From Proteiniclasticum sp. (lineage in GTDB: Bacteria > Bacillota > Clostridia > Clostridiales > Clostridiaceae), in contig NZ_DOPX01000003.1 of assembly GCF_003514505.1 (NCBI RefSeq), positions 1 through 49,748 on the forward strand: 49,748 nt of DNA. The letters are read 5' to 3'. The notes below the pieces were generated by a model. The model was not told where the DNA came from and made no database searches. It saw only the letters and a list, made by a program, of their open reading frames with translations. Numbering within the stretch: the first letter of the stretch is position 1; every line of letters begins with the position of its first letter. Positions 7,859 through 16,589 of this stretch are shown here, one piece after another. The position numbers were made by a program, and so were the translations under genes.

Positions 7859-8893
7859 GTGAACATGCAGGAAATCATCAGGAAGAAAAGAATGGAAAAG
7901 AACCTTTCTCAGAAAGATCTGGCGGAGTATCTGGGGGTCACGTCTTCTGCAGTGAGCAAGTGGGAAAAGGGCAAGGCTCTGCCTGATGTGACCCTCCTTG
8001 GACCCTTGGCAAGACTTCTTAAGGTGTCCTTGGAGGAGCTGCTTAGTTTTCAGCGGGAGCTGTCTCCAGAAATGGAAAAAGGATACTTGGAAGAACTTCA
8101 TAGAAAGCTGAAGGAAGAGCCTTACATGGAAGCAGTCCAGTGGGCAAGGGAGATTCTCCTTACTTATCCTTCTTCCTATCATCTTATGCTCTGGGTCACG
8201 AGCCTTCTGGAGTCCCATACTGTGATGTCCCAGGAGAAAGTGCCTGATGAGAATAAGGACCTATTTGAAAAATGGTATCTGAGGGCTCTTGAGCATGGAG
8301 AGGAAAAGGAGAGACTCTTAGCTGCAGAGAGGCTCTATTATTTCTATCTGAGAGACGAAAACTATAAGAAGGCGGAAGAGATGCTTACTTATTTCTCTCA
8401 GGAAAATCCCCAGTGGAAGAGAAAAAAGGCGCTGCTGAAAACGAAGACCGGAAACCTGGAGGAAGCCTGGAAAACCTATGAGGAGCTGCTCTTTGCCACC
8501 TTCCAGATGGCCAATGAGACTTTTCAGGAAATGACCGTTCTGGCCATGAAGAAAGAGGATATGGATCGGGCTAAGCTTCTTATAGAGAAGCAGACGGCCC
8601 TTGCCAGAGCCTATGACATGGGGCTTTATTATGAGGCGTCACCAAGGCTTGAGCTCGCTGTTTATGAGAAGGATCCGGGTGAAACGAAGAGAATCGCCGA
8701 GGAGATGCTGGAAGGGATCGAGAACTTAGATCACTTCACCCGTTCTCCCTTATATGCTCATATGACCTTTAAAGCTTTCAGCCCGGACTTCAAAAATGAG
8801 ATGAGAGAGAATCTTCTGCAGGCTCTGAGAGATCAGGAGACCTTTGGATATATGGAAAAGGAGGGATTGGAACAAGCTCAGAAAAACTTGTAG
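7859..8893 (+). CDS. XRE-family regulator with long helical C-terminal region
   Basis: The 344-residue protein starts with a Cro/CI helix-turn-helix (MEKNLSQKDLAEYLGVTSSA then VSKWEKG, about residues 12-45). Residues 70-340 are almost wholly alpha-helical and resemble tandem TPR-like repeats, for example 'YEEASPRLELAVYEK'-type helix pairs. Such regulators often respond to a peptide or protein partner. GTG 7859 is preferred because AAGGAAG ends 8 bases before it; ATG 7865 is possible. It is not in an operon with the next gene, which has its own strong promoter. Target genes are unknown. Confidence 0.75.
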   Translation: MNMQEIIRKKRMEKNLSQKDLAEYLGVTSSAVSKWEKGKALPDVTLLGPLARLLKVSLEELLSFQRELSPEMEKGYLEELHRKLKEEPYMEAVQWAREILLTYPSSYHLMLWVTSLLESHTVMSQEKVPDENKDLFEKWYLRALEHGEEKERLLAAERLYYFYLRDENYKKAEEMLTYFSQENPQWKRKKALLKTKTGNLEEAWKTYEELLFATFQMANETFQEMTVLAMKKEDMDRAKLLIEKQTALARAYDMGLYYEASPRLELAVYEKDPGETKRIAEEMLEGIENLDHFTRSPLYAHMTFKAFSPDFKNEMRENLLQALRDQETFGYMEKEGLEQAQKNL

Positions 8894-8930
8894 GAGGACT
8901 GGAATAAGACAGGGGGTTGATTTGAACCTT

Positions 8931-8978
8931 AGTACGCAGTGGTTCTGATTGACTTATTCTTACTGATTAAAGTATAAT
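8931..8978 (+). promoter_or_regulatory. Sigma-A promoter with an upstream repeat of coding sequence
   Basis: TTGACT (8949-8954) and TATAAT (8973-8978) with an 18-bp spacer form a near-consensus promoter for the gene at 9049. Just upstream, AGTACGCAGTGGTT (8931-8944) is repeated exactly at 9101-9114, inside that gene. Confidence 0.7.
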
Positions 8979-9048
8979 TAATAATAATCAGAGAGATGAT
9001 TAGTAAGGATAAATGACATAAATTCATCATCAGTGAGGTGAGAGGAAA

Positions 9049-10416
9049 ATGAGAGAGAGCAGTACCGTTGAGTTCAAGAGAGAGTTCACAGAAGACCTGA
9101 AGTACGCAGTGGTTGCATTTGCCAACAGTGATGGAGGGAAACTCTACATCGGCATTGAGGATGATGGAAGAATTCGAGGCGTGGATCAAGGGGAGGACCT
9201 CATAGTAAGAGTAAGCAATATGATTAGAGATACGGTGAAGCCTGATGTTTCTATGTTTGTCCAGTATGAGATTCTATCTCTGGAGGAAAAAGAAGTGCTG
9301 CTTCTTCAAGTTTCTCGAGGGACAGGCCGCCCCTATTATCTGCAAGGAAAAGGTATCAGACCACAAGGCGTCTATATCAGGCAAGGTGCAGCATCCGTTC
9401 CTGCTTCAGAGACAAACATTCTACATATGATCAAAGAGACCAGCGGAGACCGCTTTGAGGAAGCAAGGGCCATAAACCAGCAGCTCACCTTCCAGAAGAC
9501 ATGGGACTACTTCAGAAAAAAAGAAATCGAGTTTGGAGAAGCTCAAATGAGAAGCCTGAATTTCCAGGATGAAGACAATATGTATACAAATCTAGCGATG
9601 CTGTTTTCTGATCAATGCGTGTCTTCCATAAAGATGGCGGTGTTTGAAGGCAGCAAGAAAACTGTATTCCGGGATCGAAGAGAATTCACAGGGTCCATTC
9701 TCCATCAGTTGGAGGAAGCGTATGGGTTTATACACAAGTACAACAGAAACCGCTCAGAATTCAGGGGACTGGAGAGAGTAGACCGGCAGGATTATCCAGA
9801 AGAGGCCATCAGAGAGGCTCTTCTGAATGCCATTGTACATCGTGATTACGCAGTGAGAGGATCCACTCTAATCAGTATTTTTGATGATCGAATCGAATTT
9901 GGGACCTTGGGTGGGTTGGTTCGTGGGATTGCGTTTAGTGATCTTATGCTTGGTGTTTCGGTTCTTAGAAACGAAAGGCTAGGTCAGATCCTCTACAGAT
10001 TGAAACTGATTGAAGCTTATGGGACAGGAATGCTGAAGATTCAGGAGAGCTATCAAGACGAGCAGAGGAAGCCGGAAATCAAGGTGGCAGAGAATTCATT
10101 CAAAGTAATCCTGCCGAACAGAAATTTCGAGCATGCAGCAGATATCCCTGCACTTAAAGAGAAAGTAGGAAAATACAGGGTTCTTCACGAAGAATCCAGG
10201 GAGGGAAAAATCCTGAAGCTGTTCATGAGAAAGAGCAGTATCTATAGAAAAGAAGTGGAAGATGAACTTTCAGTCTCTCAGGCTACTGCGGTTTTACTCA
10301 TCCGAAGCTTAGTAGAGAAAGGGATTCTCCAGAATGTTTCTGGTGGTAAATACAGCAGATATGAGCTTGGGCTTGAAGGAGAAAAGGTTCTGAAGATGAT
10401 GATTGAGAACCTTTGA
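9049..10416 (+). CDS. AlbA_2 / Schlafen-like domain regulator with HATPase_c_4-like region
   Basis: The 455-residue protein opens with an AlbA_2 domain (about residues 1-125): 'ESSTVEFKREF', 'AFANSDGGKLYIGIEDDG' and 'VYIRQGAASVPAS'. A HATPase_c_4-like region follows (about 240-345; 'REALLNAIVHRDYA' resembles an N-box), then a C-terminal winged helix (about 385-455). Proteins of this plan are usually annotated as putative transcriptional regulators. GAGAGGAAA precedes ATG 9049. A 14-base stretch inside codons 18-22 is also found just upstream of the promoter, which may mark an operator pair. It is monocistronic. Confidence 0.83.
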   Translation: MRESSTVEFKREFTEDLKYAVVAFANSDGGKLYIGIEDDGRIRGVDQGEDLIVRVSNMIRDTVKPDVSMFVQYEILSLEEKEVLLLQVSRGTGRPYYLQGKGIRPQGVYIRQGAASVPASETNILHMIKETSGDRFEEARAINQQLTFQKTWDYFRKKEIEFGEAQMRSLNFQDEDNMYTNLAMLFSDQCVSSIKMAVFEGSKKTVFRDRREFTGSILHQLEEAYGFIHKYNRNRSEFRGLERVDRQDYPEEAIREALLNAIVHRDYAVRGSTLISIFDDRIEFGTLGGLVRGIAFSDLMLGVSVLRNERLGQILYRLKLIEAYGTGMLKIQESYQDEQRKPEIKVAENSFKVILPNRNFEHAADIPALKEKVGKYRVLHEESREGKILKLFMRKSSIYRKEVEDELSVSQATAVLLIRSLVEKGILQNVSGGKYSRYELGLEGEKVLKMMIENL

Positions 10417-10437
10417 TGTGTTTAGGTCCCGAAAAGG

Positions 10438-10487
10438 GAAAAGGTGCAGAGGTTTCTTCATGAGAGAAACTACTCTGCACCTTTTTT
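10438..10487. terminator. Bidirectional intrinsic terminator
   Basis: AAAAGGTGCAGAG pairs with CTCTGCACCTTTTTT, and an inner GTTTCT/AGAAAC stem extends the hairpin. It lies between two convergent genes and reaches the stop codon of the ECF gene. Confidence 0.85.
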
Positions 10488-11235
10488 AGGAGCGGTACTG
10501 TAGAATTTTTCTTTTCACTGGAGATCTTGAGAGTCCTGCGTTGATGACAAAGGCTAAGATGCCACCGATGCCAAACTGCACAATGTTCCAAGGCACACTG
10601 AAAATAGAAGCCAGGAAGTTTCCGTATATGATACCAGAAGCTACATAGTAGCCCAGTACCATGACAATGCCTGCCACAATCATGCCCACCAGCTGACTGA
10701 AGGTGATGCCATAGCGGTCCTTCAGCTTAAAGAGGATGAGAGAAAGTAAGGGGAGGCCGATGGCCACCACGAGGAGCTGGATGTTCAGGTTCTTTACAAT
10801 CTCCCCTGCCAGGGCAATGCTGGAAGCGCCTTCCACATTTTCCATGATGGTTTCTAAAGTGGTGTTCCCTGCGGTGTAGATAAAGGCAAAGAGGGAACCG
10901 ATCCATAAAAGGGAAGTCCCCCAGAGCACATGCTTCTGGTTTCTTTTCTCACTGGAGAAGTATCCGACGATAAAGCCCATGAGGCCTTTTATGAGGAGCG
11001 TGGGCAGTGCCCAGTGGGCATAGCCCCCAAGAAGGTCTGCCATGGCAGATCCGATGCCTGCAGCCACTGCGCCATGGACAGGTCCCAGAAGAATGCCCCC
11101 TAGAAAAATAGCGGTATCTCCTGCATGAATGTATCCATTGGTGAAGGGAATAGGAATTTTGATCACAGAGGTTGTGATGAACACAAAAGCCGTCATCAGG
11201 GCTGTATAGGTCAAAGTTCTAATGTTGCTTTTCAT
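10486..11235 (-). CDS. ECF transporter S component (PF07155-like), possibly for vitamin B6
   Basis: The 249-residue membrane protein has six or so hydrophobic segments and the S-component signature 'YTALMTAFVFITTSVIKIP' at the N-terminus, then 'GYIHAGDTAIFLGGILLGP'. S components bind a vitamin and work with a shared EcfA/A'/T module encoded elsewhere; none is in this window. GAAGGAGTACCT precedes the start. It is divergent from a MocR-family regulator, and the two promoters overlap. MocR/PdxR proteins sense pyridoxal phosphate in characterised cases, so pyridoxine or a relative is the best guess for the substrate. That assignment is from context only. Confidence 0.82.
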   Translation of the reverse strand: MKSNIRTLTYTALMTAFVFITTSVIKIPIPFTNGYIHAGDTAIFLGGILLGPVHGAVAAGIGSAMADLLGGYAHWALPTLLIKGLMGFIVGYFSSEKRNQKHVLWGTSLLWIGSLFAFIYTAGNTTLETIMENVEGASSIALAGEIVKNLNIQLLVVAIGLPLLSLILFKLKDRYGITFSQLVGMIVAGIVMVLGYYVASGIIYGNFLASIFSVPWNIVQFGIGGILAFVINAGLSRSPVKRKILQYRS

Positions 11236-11303
11236 AGGTACTCCTTCTTCATCTTGTATTCAACTTGAGTATACTTTATAATTGACATCATCAATAGGTA
11301 CAA
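11234..11303. promoter_or_regulatory. Overlapping divergent promoters with a repeated ATAGGTAC
   Basis: The plus promoter for the MocR gene is TTGTAT (11254-11259), 17 bp, TATAAT (11277-11282). The minus promoter for the ECF gene is TTGTAC (11298-11303), 17 bp, TATAAA (11275-11280). Their -10 elements overlap, so both cannot be open at once. ATAGGTAC occurs at 11234-11241 and 11294-11301, exactly 60 bp apart; direct repeats are usual for MocR operators. Confidence 0.65.
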
Positions 11304-11340
11304 TTTAAGTGATTTCAATAAGGTCAGATGAGGTGAGAGC

Positions 11341-12735
11341 ATGATCGGATATATGATGAAATTTGAGGATGGAACAGGCATCCCTAAATATATTCAGCTG
11401 TATGAACGGCTGAAAGAGGATATCCTCAAAGGAATCCTGAAAAAAGGAGAGAAGCTCCCTTCTGTAAGGTCGGTTTCTGCGTCCTTGGGCGTAAGCAAGA
11501 TCACGGTGGAAAATGCCTATACACAGCTTCAGCTGGAAGGGTTTGTGGAAAGTGTGCCGAAAAGCGGATTCTATGTTCAGGACATAGAGAGCACTCTTTG
11601 GGATTTTGGTAAGGATCCTGGAGATAAAGAGAAAAAGGGGCATGTGCCGGAAGAAATCCCCCAGGACCGGGCCAGTGAGGGCACCTTCAATTTTCAGGAA
11701 TGGAAGAAAGCCATTAACCATGTGCTGGAATATCGGAGCGACGCTCTTTTAAGTGTTGGAGACATTCAAGGGGAGTATGAGCTGCGCCTGGAAATTGCAA
11801 AGTTCATCAGCCAGTCGAGAGGCGTTCGGGCAGAGCCCAGTCAGGTGGTGGTGGGGGCAGGGATCCAGGTGCTTTTCAGTCTTCTGGCCTCTTTTCTTCG
11901 GACTTCTATCCAGGAGATTGCTTTTGAGTACCCAGGATTTTCCAAAGGCATGTATGTGTTTGAAGACCATGGCTATGAGACCTTGAAGATTCCCATTGAA
12001 GATGACGGGTTAAGGATTGAGGACCTGGAAAAGAGCAGAGCGAAAATTGTCTATGTGTCTCCCTCCCATCAATATCCCACCGGCAGTGTCATGCCCATAC
12101 GAAAGAGAATGCAGCTGCTCAGCTGGGCGGAAAGGGAGAAAGGCTACATCATTGAAGATGATTATGACAGCATTCTTCGCTATGAAGGATACCCGGTGCC
12201 AGCCCTTCAGGGTATATCCACCAGCGACCGGGTGATTTATGCTGGGTCTTTTTCGAAGCTTCTTATACCGTCTCTTCGCATCAGTTTTCTCATCCTGCCC
12301 CACGAGCTTCTTGAGAGCTTCCATATGGTGAGAAATAGATACTCCCAGTCTGTATCAAAAACCGAACAGCTGGCTCTGGCAGAATACATGCGGGATGGCT
12401 CCTTTGAGAGGCACCTTCGAAGAATCCGAATTCTTTATAAGAAAAAGAACCAGCTGCTGGTGGAGGCCTTCAAAAAATATCCCACGGAATATTTTGATCT
12501 GGTGGGCAAAGAATCGGGACTTCATGTGGTCTTGTCCTTTGCAAAAGAAGTGTCACTGCCCTATATGGTGGAACGGGCGAAAGCGGAAGGCATTGCCTTG
12601 GAAGGGGTAGAGGAATATCAGGACAACAGGATCCTCGTCTTCTCCTACAGCGGCATCAAGGATGAGGAAATGGATGCTGTGGTGAGAAAACTGGTGAGAT
12701 GCAGTGAGGATGCAGTGAGAAAGGAAGTGGACTGA
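11341..12735 (+). CDS. MocR/PdxR-family regulator (GntR helix-turn-helix plus aminotransferase fold)
   Basis: The 464-residue protein has a GntR winged helix at about 10-80 ('LPSVRSVSASLGVSKITVENAY') fused to a fold-type I aminotransferase domain (about 115-455). The PLP lysine is Lys306 in SFSKLLIPSLR, and 'IIEDDYDSILRY' carries the cofactor-contacting Asp. In PdxR, GabR and TauR the aminotransferase part binds PLP as a sensor. The divergent ECF S component suggests control of vitamin B6 uptake. AGGTGAG precedes ATG 11341. A GNAT gene begins 2 bases after its stop and is probably co-transcribed. Confidence 0.9.
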   Translation: MIGYMMKFEDGTGIPKYIQLYERLKEDILKGILKKGEKLPSVRSVSASLGVSKITVENAYTQLQLEGFVESVPKSGFYVQDIESTLWDFGKDPGDKEKKGHVPEEIPQDRASEGTFNFQEWKKAINHVLEYRSDALLSVGDIQGEYELRLEIAKFISQSRGVRAEPSQVVVGAGIQVLFSLLASFLRTSIQEIAFEYPGFSKGMYVFEDHGYETLKIPIEDDGLRIEDLEKSRAKIVYVSPSHQYPTGSVMPIRKRMQLLSWAEREKGYIIEDDYDSILRYEGYPVPALQGISTSDRVIYAGSFSKLLIPSLRISFLILPHELLESFHMVRNRYSQSVSKTEQLALAEYMRDGSFERHLRRIRILYKKKNQLLVEAFKKYPTEYFDLVGKESGLHVVLSFAKEVSLPYMVERAKAEGIALEGVEEYQDNRILVFSYSGIKDEEMDAVVRKLVRCSEDAVRKEVD

Positions 12736-12737
12736 AC

Positions 12738-13256
12738 ATGGATGGAATACTTTTTGAAACGGAAAGGCTCTATTTCAGAGCCCTTCAGAAAGAGGATCTG
12801 GACGAGATCATGGAGATCTGGGGAGACGAGGAGGTCATGGCGTGGAGCGGCGGTGCCGGAACCATAGAGCAGGAGGAACGGTCCCTCTCTTTTTATCAGA
12901 CCATGCAGAAGGAGAGGGGTTTTTCTCCGTACCTTGTGTTTCTAAAGGAAACGGAAGAAGCAGTGGGCGTCTGCGGATTCAATCCGCCGGTGGAAAGTTT
13001 TCATGCGGAGCTTCTTTATCACTTCAAGAAAAGACATTGGGGGAAAGGCTATGCCACAGAGTCCGTCCTTGGAGTGACTCAGTATGCCAAAGATGTTTTA
13101 CATCTCAGAAGCATCATTTCTTCTGCAGACCCCAGAAATACATCCTCCCAAAAGGTGCTGGAAAAAGCTGGCTACCGGTATATTGGGATGAAGTGGTACG
13201 AAGATCTTTCCCAGGAGGAGCCCACCTATGTGTGGGAGAGTGATGAAACAGCATAG
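12738..13256 (+). CDS. GNAT-family N-acetyltransferase (RimJ/RimL type)
   Basis: The 172-residue protein begins 'FETERLYFRALQKEDLDEI', as RimJ/RimL-like acetyltransferases do, and carries the acetyl-CoA site 'RHWGKGYATESVLGV' (Q/RxxGxG/A) near residues 96-110 and 'NTSSQKVLEKAGYRYIG' near 135-152. It should transfer an acetyl group from acetyl-CoA to an amine; the substrate is unknown. It follows the MocR gene by 2 bases with AAGGAAGTGG upstream and ends before a terminator at 13265. Confidence 0.88.
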   Translation: MDGILFETERLYFRALQKEDLDEIMEIWGDEEVMAWSGGAGTIEQEERSLSFYQTMQKERGFSPYLVFLKETEEAVGVCGFNPPVESFHAELLYHFKKRHWGKGYATESVLGVTQYAKDVLHLRSIISSADPRNTSSQKVLEKAGYRYIGMKWYEDLSQEEPTYVWESDETA

Positions 13257-13264
13257 AAACAGGG

Positions 13265-13294
13265 AAGTGCCTTGAAGAGATTCCAGGCACTTTT
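13265..13294 (+). terminator. Intrinsic terminator
   Basis: AAGTGCCT (13265-13272) pairs with AGGCACTT (13285-13292), followed by TT and an A/T-rich stretch. It closes the MocR-GNAT operon. Confidence 0.6.
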
Positions 13295-13469
13295 AATATG
13301 CGAAAAAGAGTGTTCCAGAACCTCATCTCAAGTGTAAAAATCGTTGCGGGAGAGGCTTCTACAGAGTATGATGAGAGTAAGATAACAAAGAATTGTATCT
13401 TTGTGAAATCATTAGAAATTCCGTGGGACAGAGTTCAGGAATTTGGAGTTTTAGAGGGGGTGAAGCAGC

Positions 13470-13976
13470 TTGATCATTGTGTATGCGTCAAAAACCGGGT
13501 TTACGAAAAAGTATGCGAGTATGCTGTCGGAAAAGCTTGGGGTGGATATAGTGGATGTGAAGGAGCTTCCTAAGGTGCCAAAAGAGTCGGAGGTGCTGTA
13601 TCTAGGCTGGATGAAAGTGGGGAAAGTTCAGGGACTTCAGAAGATGAAGGGACATAAGGTGGTTGCGGTATGCGGATCCGGAACAGGCAGGAGTGCAGAA
13701 CCCAGTGAAGAAGAAGTGAGAAAGCGAAATGGCCTTGACAATACCCCGTTTTTTTATCTTCGTGGCGGATGCAGACCTCTTCGTGATCTCAAGGGGATGG
13801 ATAAGGTGATGCTTTCGATGTTTGTGAAAGCGATGATGAAAAGCGCAGAGAAGGATGAACGGAAAAAGGAGGCGGTGGATATCATTCTTCATGGCTTTGA
13901 TGGAGTAAAAGAAGAAAATCTAATTCCGGTTTTAGAATGGGCTGAAAAAAGAATGTCTTCATTAGAGAATAGGTAG
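13470..13976 (+). CDS. Flavodoxin-domain protein (TTG start)
   Basis: The 168-residue protein opens with 'MIIVYASKTGFTKKYASMLS', the FMN-phosphate loop of flavodoxins ((T/S)xTGxT), and has a flavodoxin-like alternating pattern to about residue 160. The TTG start at 13470 is supported by AGAGGGGGTG (13453-13462) about 7 bases upstream; no ATG or GTG would preserve the first strand. It probably binds FMN and acts in electron transfer or as a protoporphyrinogen-oxidase-like flavodoxin, but this is only a family guess. The stretch 13295-13469 in front of it shows no gene. Confidence 0.78.
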   Translation: MIIVYASKTGFTKKYASMLSEKLGVDIVDVKELPKVPKESEVLYLGWMKVGKVQGLQKMKGHKVVAVCGSGTGRSAEPSEEEVRKRNGLDNTPFFYLRGGCRPLRDLKGMDKVMLSMFVKAMMKSAEKDERKKEAVDIILHGFDGVKEENLIPVLEWAEKRMSSLENR

Positions 13977-14051
13977 GGGTCCATGAAATGGTGAATGATC
14001 ATTGGCAGACTATAGTTCACAGGAATAAAGAAAGAGAAAGGATGGTGTTTT

Positions 14052-15176
14052 ATGAAAAAAATGTGGGTGTTCCCTTTTCTGATGGCAATGATTCTGATAG
14101 TTGCAGCTGGCTGTGGCAAGAGTGAACCTGTGGATACACCGGAAAATGAACCCAAGGAGGAAGAGCCCTCGGAAGAAACCCCTTCTGAGAGTCCTGAGAC
14201 GGAGGAGCCTGGAGAGGAAAAGCCAGAAGAAGAAAAAACCGTCGTACTTTCCTTGGAGGGCTTCGGCAACACCATGTCCAACATCATCAATGATGGTATG
14301 GCAGTTTTTGAGGCCCCTTATCTTTATCACATGGACAGCATGATTACAGGAAATATTCTTCGGACCAACCTGGAGACAAAGGAATCAGAGGTGCTGGTGG
14401 AAGGGCAGTTCAGTTTTCTAAACTATGGAGATGGAACACTCTTTTTTGCAGGTTCCTATTATCCAGAGGAAGCTACTGAAAGCTCCTATGGTATTTTCAG
14501 AATGGATACGGATGGAGAAAATCTCATGCTGCTCCAGAAAGGATACATTACAGATCTACTACTGTATGACGAGTATCTATATTTCTTTAACAGCGATGAG
14601 GGGGGCCTCTTTAGGCTCAAGTATGATGGAACAGAAGAAACCTTGCTGGTGAAGGATGTTTACGAAGGCTATGCTTTGGTGAATGATATGATCTATCTGA
14701 ATAACTATCTGGATGGAGCCAGCGAGTCTTATGTCTACAAGCTTCCTCTTACTGGCGGAACACCAGAGAAGGTGGACGAGCAGGATACCTTCGGTACCGA
14801 TCTTTTCCCAACCAAGGAATTCATCTTATATGAGCCGAGAGTAAATGGCAGCAGAAGCCTCACGAGATATAGTACGGAAAATGGTCAGTTTTCTCAGCTG
14901 GATAAAGCAATCAGCGGCGTCACTGAGGCAGAAGACATCATCTACTATTATTGGTCTGGCCGCCGGCAGGATAAGGCAGACCAGGGTATTTACAAGAGCA
15001 AGCCAGACGGGACCGAAGAAGAGCTGATTCTACAGGTGCAGAATGCATTCAGCCTGAACTATGTAAACGGTAAGCTCTATTATCACACCAATGATGAGAA
15101 AAGAAGAATCTCTGTGCTGGATCCCGTGACGCTGGAACAAAGCTTCCTTCCCCTGATGGAAGAGGTTGCGCCATAG
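14052..15176 (+). CDS. Lipoprotein with DUF5050-like beta-propeller domain
   Basis: The 374-residue protein has a lipoprotein signal peptide with lipobox IVAAGC (Cys21). A Pro/Glu/Thr-rich linker follows (about 25-60), then a repeat-rich domain of short beta-strands with 'YLYFFNSDEGGLFRL', 'GIYKSKPDGT' and 'GKLYYHTND' units, which matches the DUF5050 plan. It is expected on the outer face of the membrane; its partner is unknown. AGAAAGGATGGTG precedes ATG 14052. It is 75 bases after the flavodoxin gene and may share its transcript, ending at the terminator at 15197. Confidence 0.82.
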   Translation: MKKMWVFPFLMAMILIVAAGCGKSEPVDTPENEPKEEEPSEETPSESPETEEPGEEKPEEEKTVVLSLEGFGNTMSNIINDGMAVFEAPYLYHMDSMITGNILRTNLETKESEVLVEGQFSFLNYGDGTLFFAGSYYPEEATESSYGIFRMDTDGENLMLLQKGYITDLLLYDEYLYFFNSDEGGLFRLKYDGTEETLLVKDVYEGYALVNDMIYLNNYLDGASESYVYKLPLTGGTPEKVDEQDTFGTDLFPTKEFILYEPRVNGSRSLTRYSTENGQFSQLDKAISGVTEAEDIIYYYWSGRRQDKADQGIYKSKPDGTEEELILQVQNAFSLNYVNGKLYYHTNDEKRRISVLDPVTLEQSFLPLMEEVAP

Positions 15177-15196
15177 CCGTTATAATAAACTAGATA

Positions 15197-15234
15197 AGAC
15201 TGCTTCCACTTTCAAAGAGGGGAGCAGTCTTTTT
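15197..15234 (+). terminator. Intrinsic terminator
   Basis: AGACTGCTTCC (15197-15207) pairs with GGGAGCAGTCT (15220-15230) with one G-T pair, followed by TTTT. Confidence 0.8.
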
Positions 15235-15372
15235 CACCGTTATCTACGGATGTCTACAAAATGATTGAAAATTTCAAAAAGATAGAGTACCGTAAAGTAT
15301 ATAGGTTGACGCTCAGAACGAAAGAAGAGTCTTCAGGTGGATATACGCAGATCAGATGAAGAAAGTGGTGAA

Positions 15373-16545
15373 ATGATGAAACAGGTGATACATATCTATG
15401 GTGCCTCTGGCTCTGGCACATCCGCTCTAGGGAGGAAAGTCAGTGAGCTCTTGGGGTATACTCTACTGGATACGGATGAATTCTTCTGGAAAAGAACCAA
15501 TCCCATGTACAGTGAAAGAAGAGAGCCGGAAGAAGCGGTGTCCATGATTCTCCAAAAGATCAAGGCTTCCCAGAAGACCGTCCTTTCAGGTTCTCTGGTG
15601 GACTGGGGGGATGAACTCATCAAAGAGTTCACCTTGGCAGTGCGCCTGGATACAGATACGAAAGTCAGGCTTCATAGGATTAAAGAAAGAGAATATGAAA
15701 AATTTGGAGCACGTATTCTCCCGGAGGGAGATATGTATGAGCAGCATCTGAGGTTTCTGGAGTGGGCTGGAAAATACGATACTGGAAGCGCCCATATGAG
15801 AAGCCGCGAAAAACATGATCAGTGGCAGAAGCTTCTTCCATGCCCTCAGCTGAACCTAAGCGGGGAAGATCCTCTGGAGAAGAATGTGGAGAAGATTGAG
15901 GATTTTCTCGCTTTTATGGAGAAGACCGAGGTGATTAAGAAGCTGGTAGAAAGTCATTTTCTAGGGGAAGCATCGGGTCATGATGTCTATCATACCTTAA
16001 GGGTTTATCGGAATGCACTGATGCTGGCGAAAGAAATAAACTGCTCTTTGGAGGTGGTGTCTCTAGCCGCTCTACTTCATGATGTGGATGATGAGAAGCT
16101 GTTTCAAAGCAGGGATCATCAGTATGCCCGTAAATTTTTGCAGGAAGTGAACCTCTCGAAGGAACTCACAGAAGAGGTTCTGGAAGCCATTCGCACCGTG
16201 TCTTTTAAGAACCGCAGAGAAGGAGCGCCATCCACCATAGAAGGAATGGTGGTTCAGGATGCGGACCGCCTGGATGCATTAGGTGCCATAGGAATAGCGA
16301 GAACCTTTGCCTTTGGGGGAAGCCGTGGAAGAGCCATGTATGATCCCACGGAGAAACCGAATCTTGAGATGACTCCGGAGGAGTATAGAAACAGCCAAGG
16401 CACCTCGGTGAATCATTTTTATGAGAAACTGTTTCTTCTGAAGGATCTCATGAACACAGAGGCGGCTAAAGAGATGGCTAGAGAGCGGGAAGAGTTCATG
16501 AGAAGATTTCTAGAGCAGTTCTATCAGGAATGGCATGGATTCTAA
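15373..16545 (+). CDS. Fusion of a P-loop kinase-like domain and a YedJ/YpgQ-like HD hydrolase
   Basis: The 390-residue protein has an N-terminal P-loop domain (1-185) and a C-terminal HD domain (about 190-385). The P-loop reads GASGSGTSAL: the usual Walker lysine is a threonine, a variant I have seen in a family of shikimate/adenylate-kinase-like proteins. The HD part has 'SGHDVYHTLRVYRNA', 'LLHDVDD' and 'VQDADRLDALGAIGIART', close to YedJ/YpgQ proteins; YpgQ hydrolyses dNTPs. A nucleotide substrate for the whole protein is therefore plausible but unproven. The start is placed at 15373 (or 15376); a GTG at 15337 would add 12 residues ahead of the first strand. Confidence 0.78.
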   Translation: MMKQVIHIYGASGSGTSALGRKVSELLGYTLLDTDEFFWKRTNPMYSERREPEEAVSMILQKIKASQKTVLSGSLVDWGDELIKEFTLAVRLDTDTKVRLHRIKEREYEKFGARILPEGDMYEQHLRFLEWAGKYDTGSAHMRSREKHDQWQKLLPCPQLNLSGEDPLEKNVEKIEDFLAFMEKTEVIKKLVESHFLGEASGHDVYHTLRVYRNALMLAKEINCSLEVVSLAALLHDVDDEKLFQSRDHQYARKFLQEVNLSKELTEEVLEAIRTVSFKNRREGAPSTIEGMVVQDADRLDALGAIGIARTFAFGGSRGRAMYDPTEKPNLEMTPEEYRNSQGTSVNHFYEKLFLLKDLMNTEAAKEMAREREEFMRRFLEQFYQEWHGF

Positions 16546-16589
16546 GGAAGATTTTGCAGACAAGAAAATAAAGGCAAGGGGAATGAAAA

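Noticed and set aside
7745..8218. 157-residue minus-strand frame opposite the XRE gene
   Set aside because: It is a shadow frame of a clear helix-turn-helix protein, rich in His, Phe and Gln, with no motif.
13298..13573. 91-residue plus-strand reading frame before the flavodoxin-like gene
   Set aside because: It overlaps the better-supported TTG-started flavodoxin frame and lacks a ribosome site; most of it is intergenic sequence.
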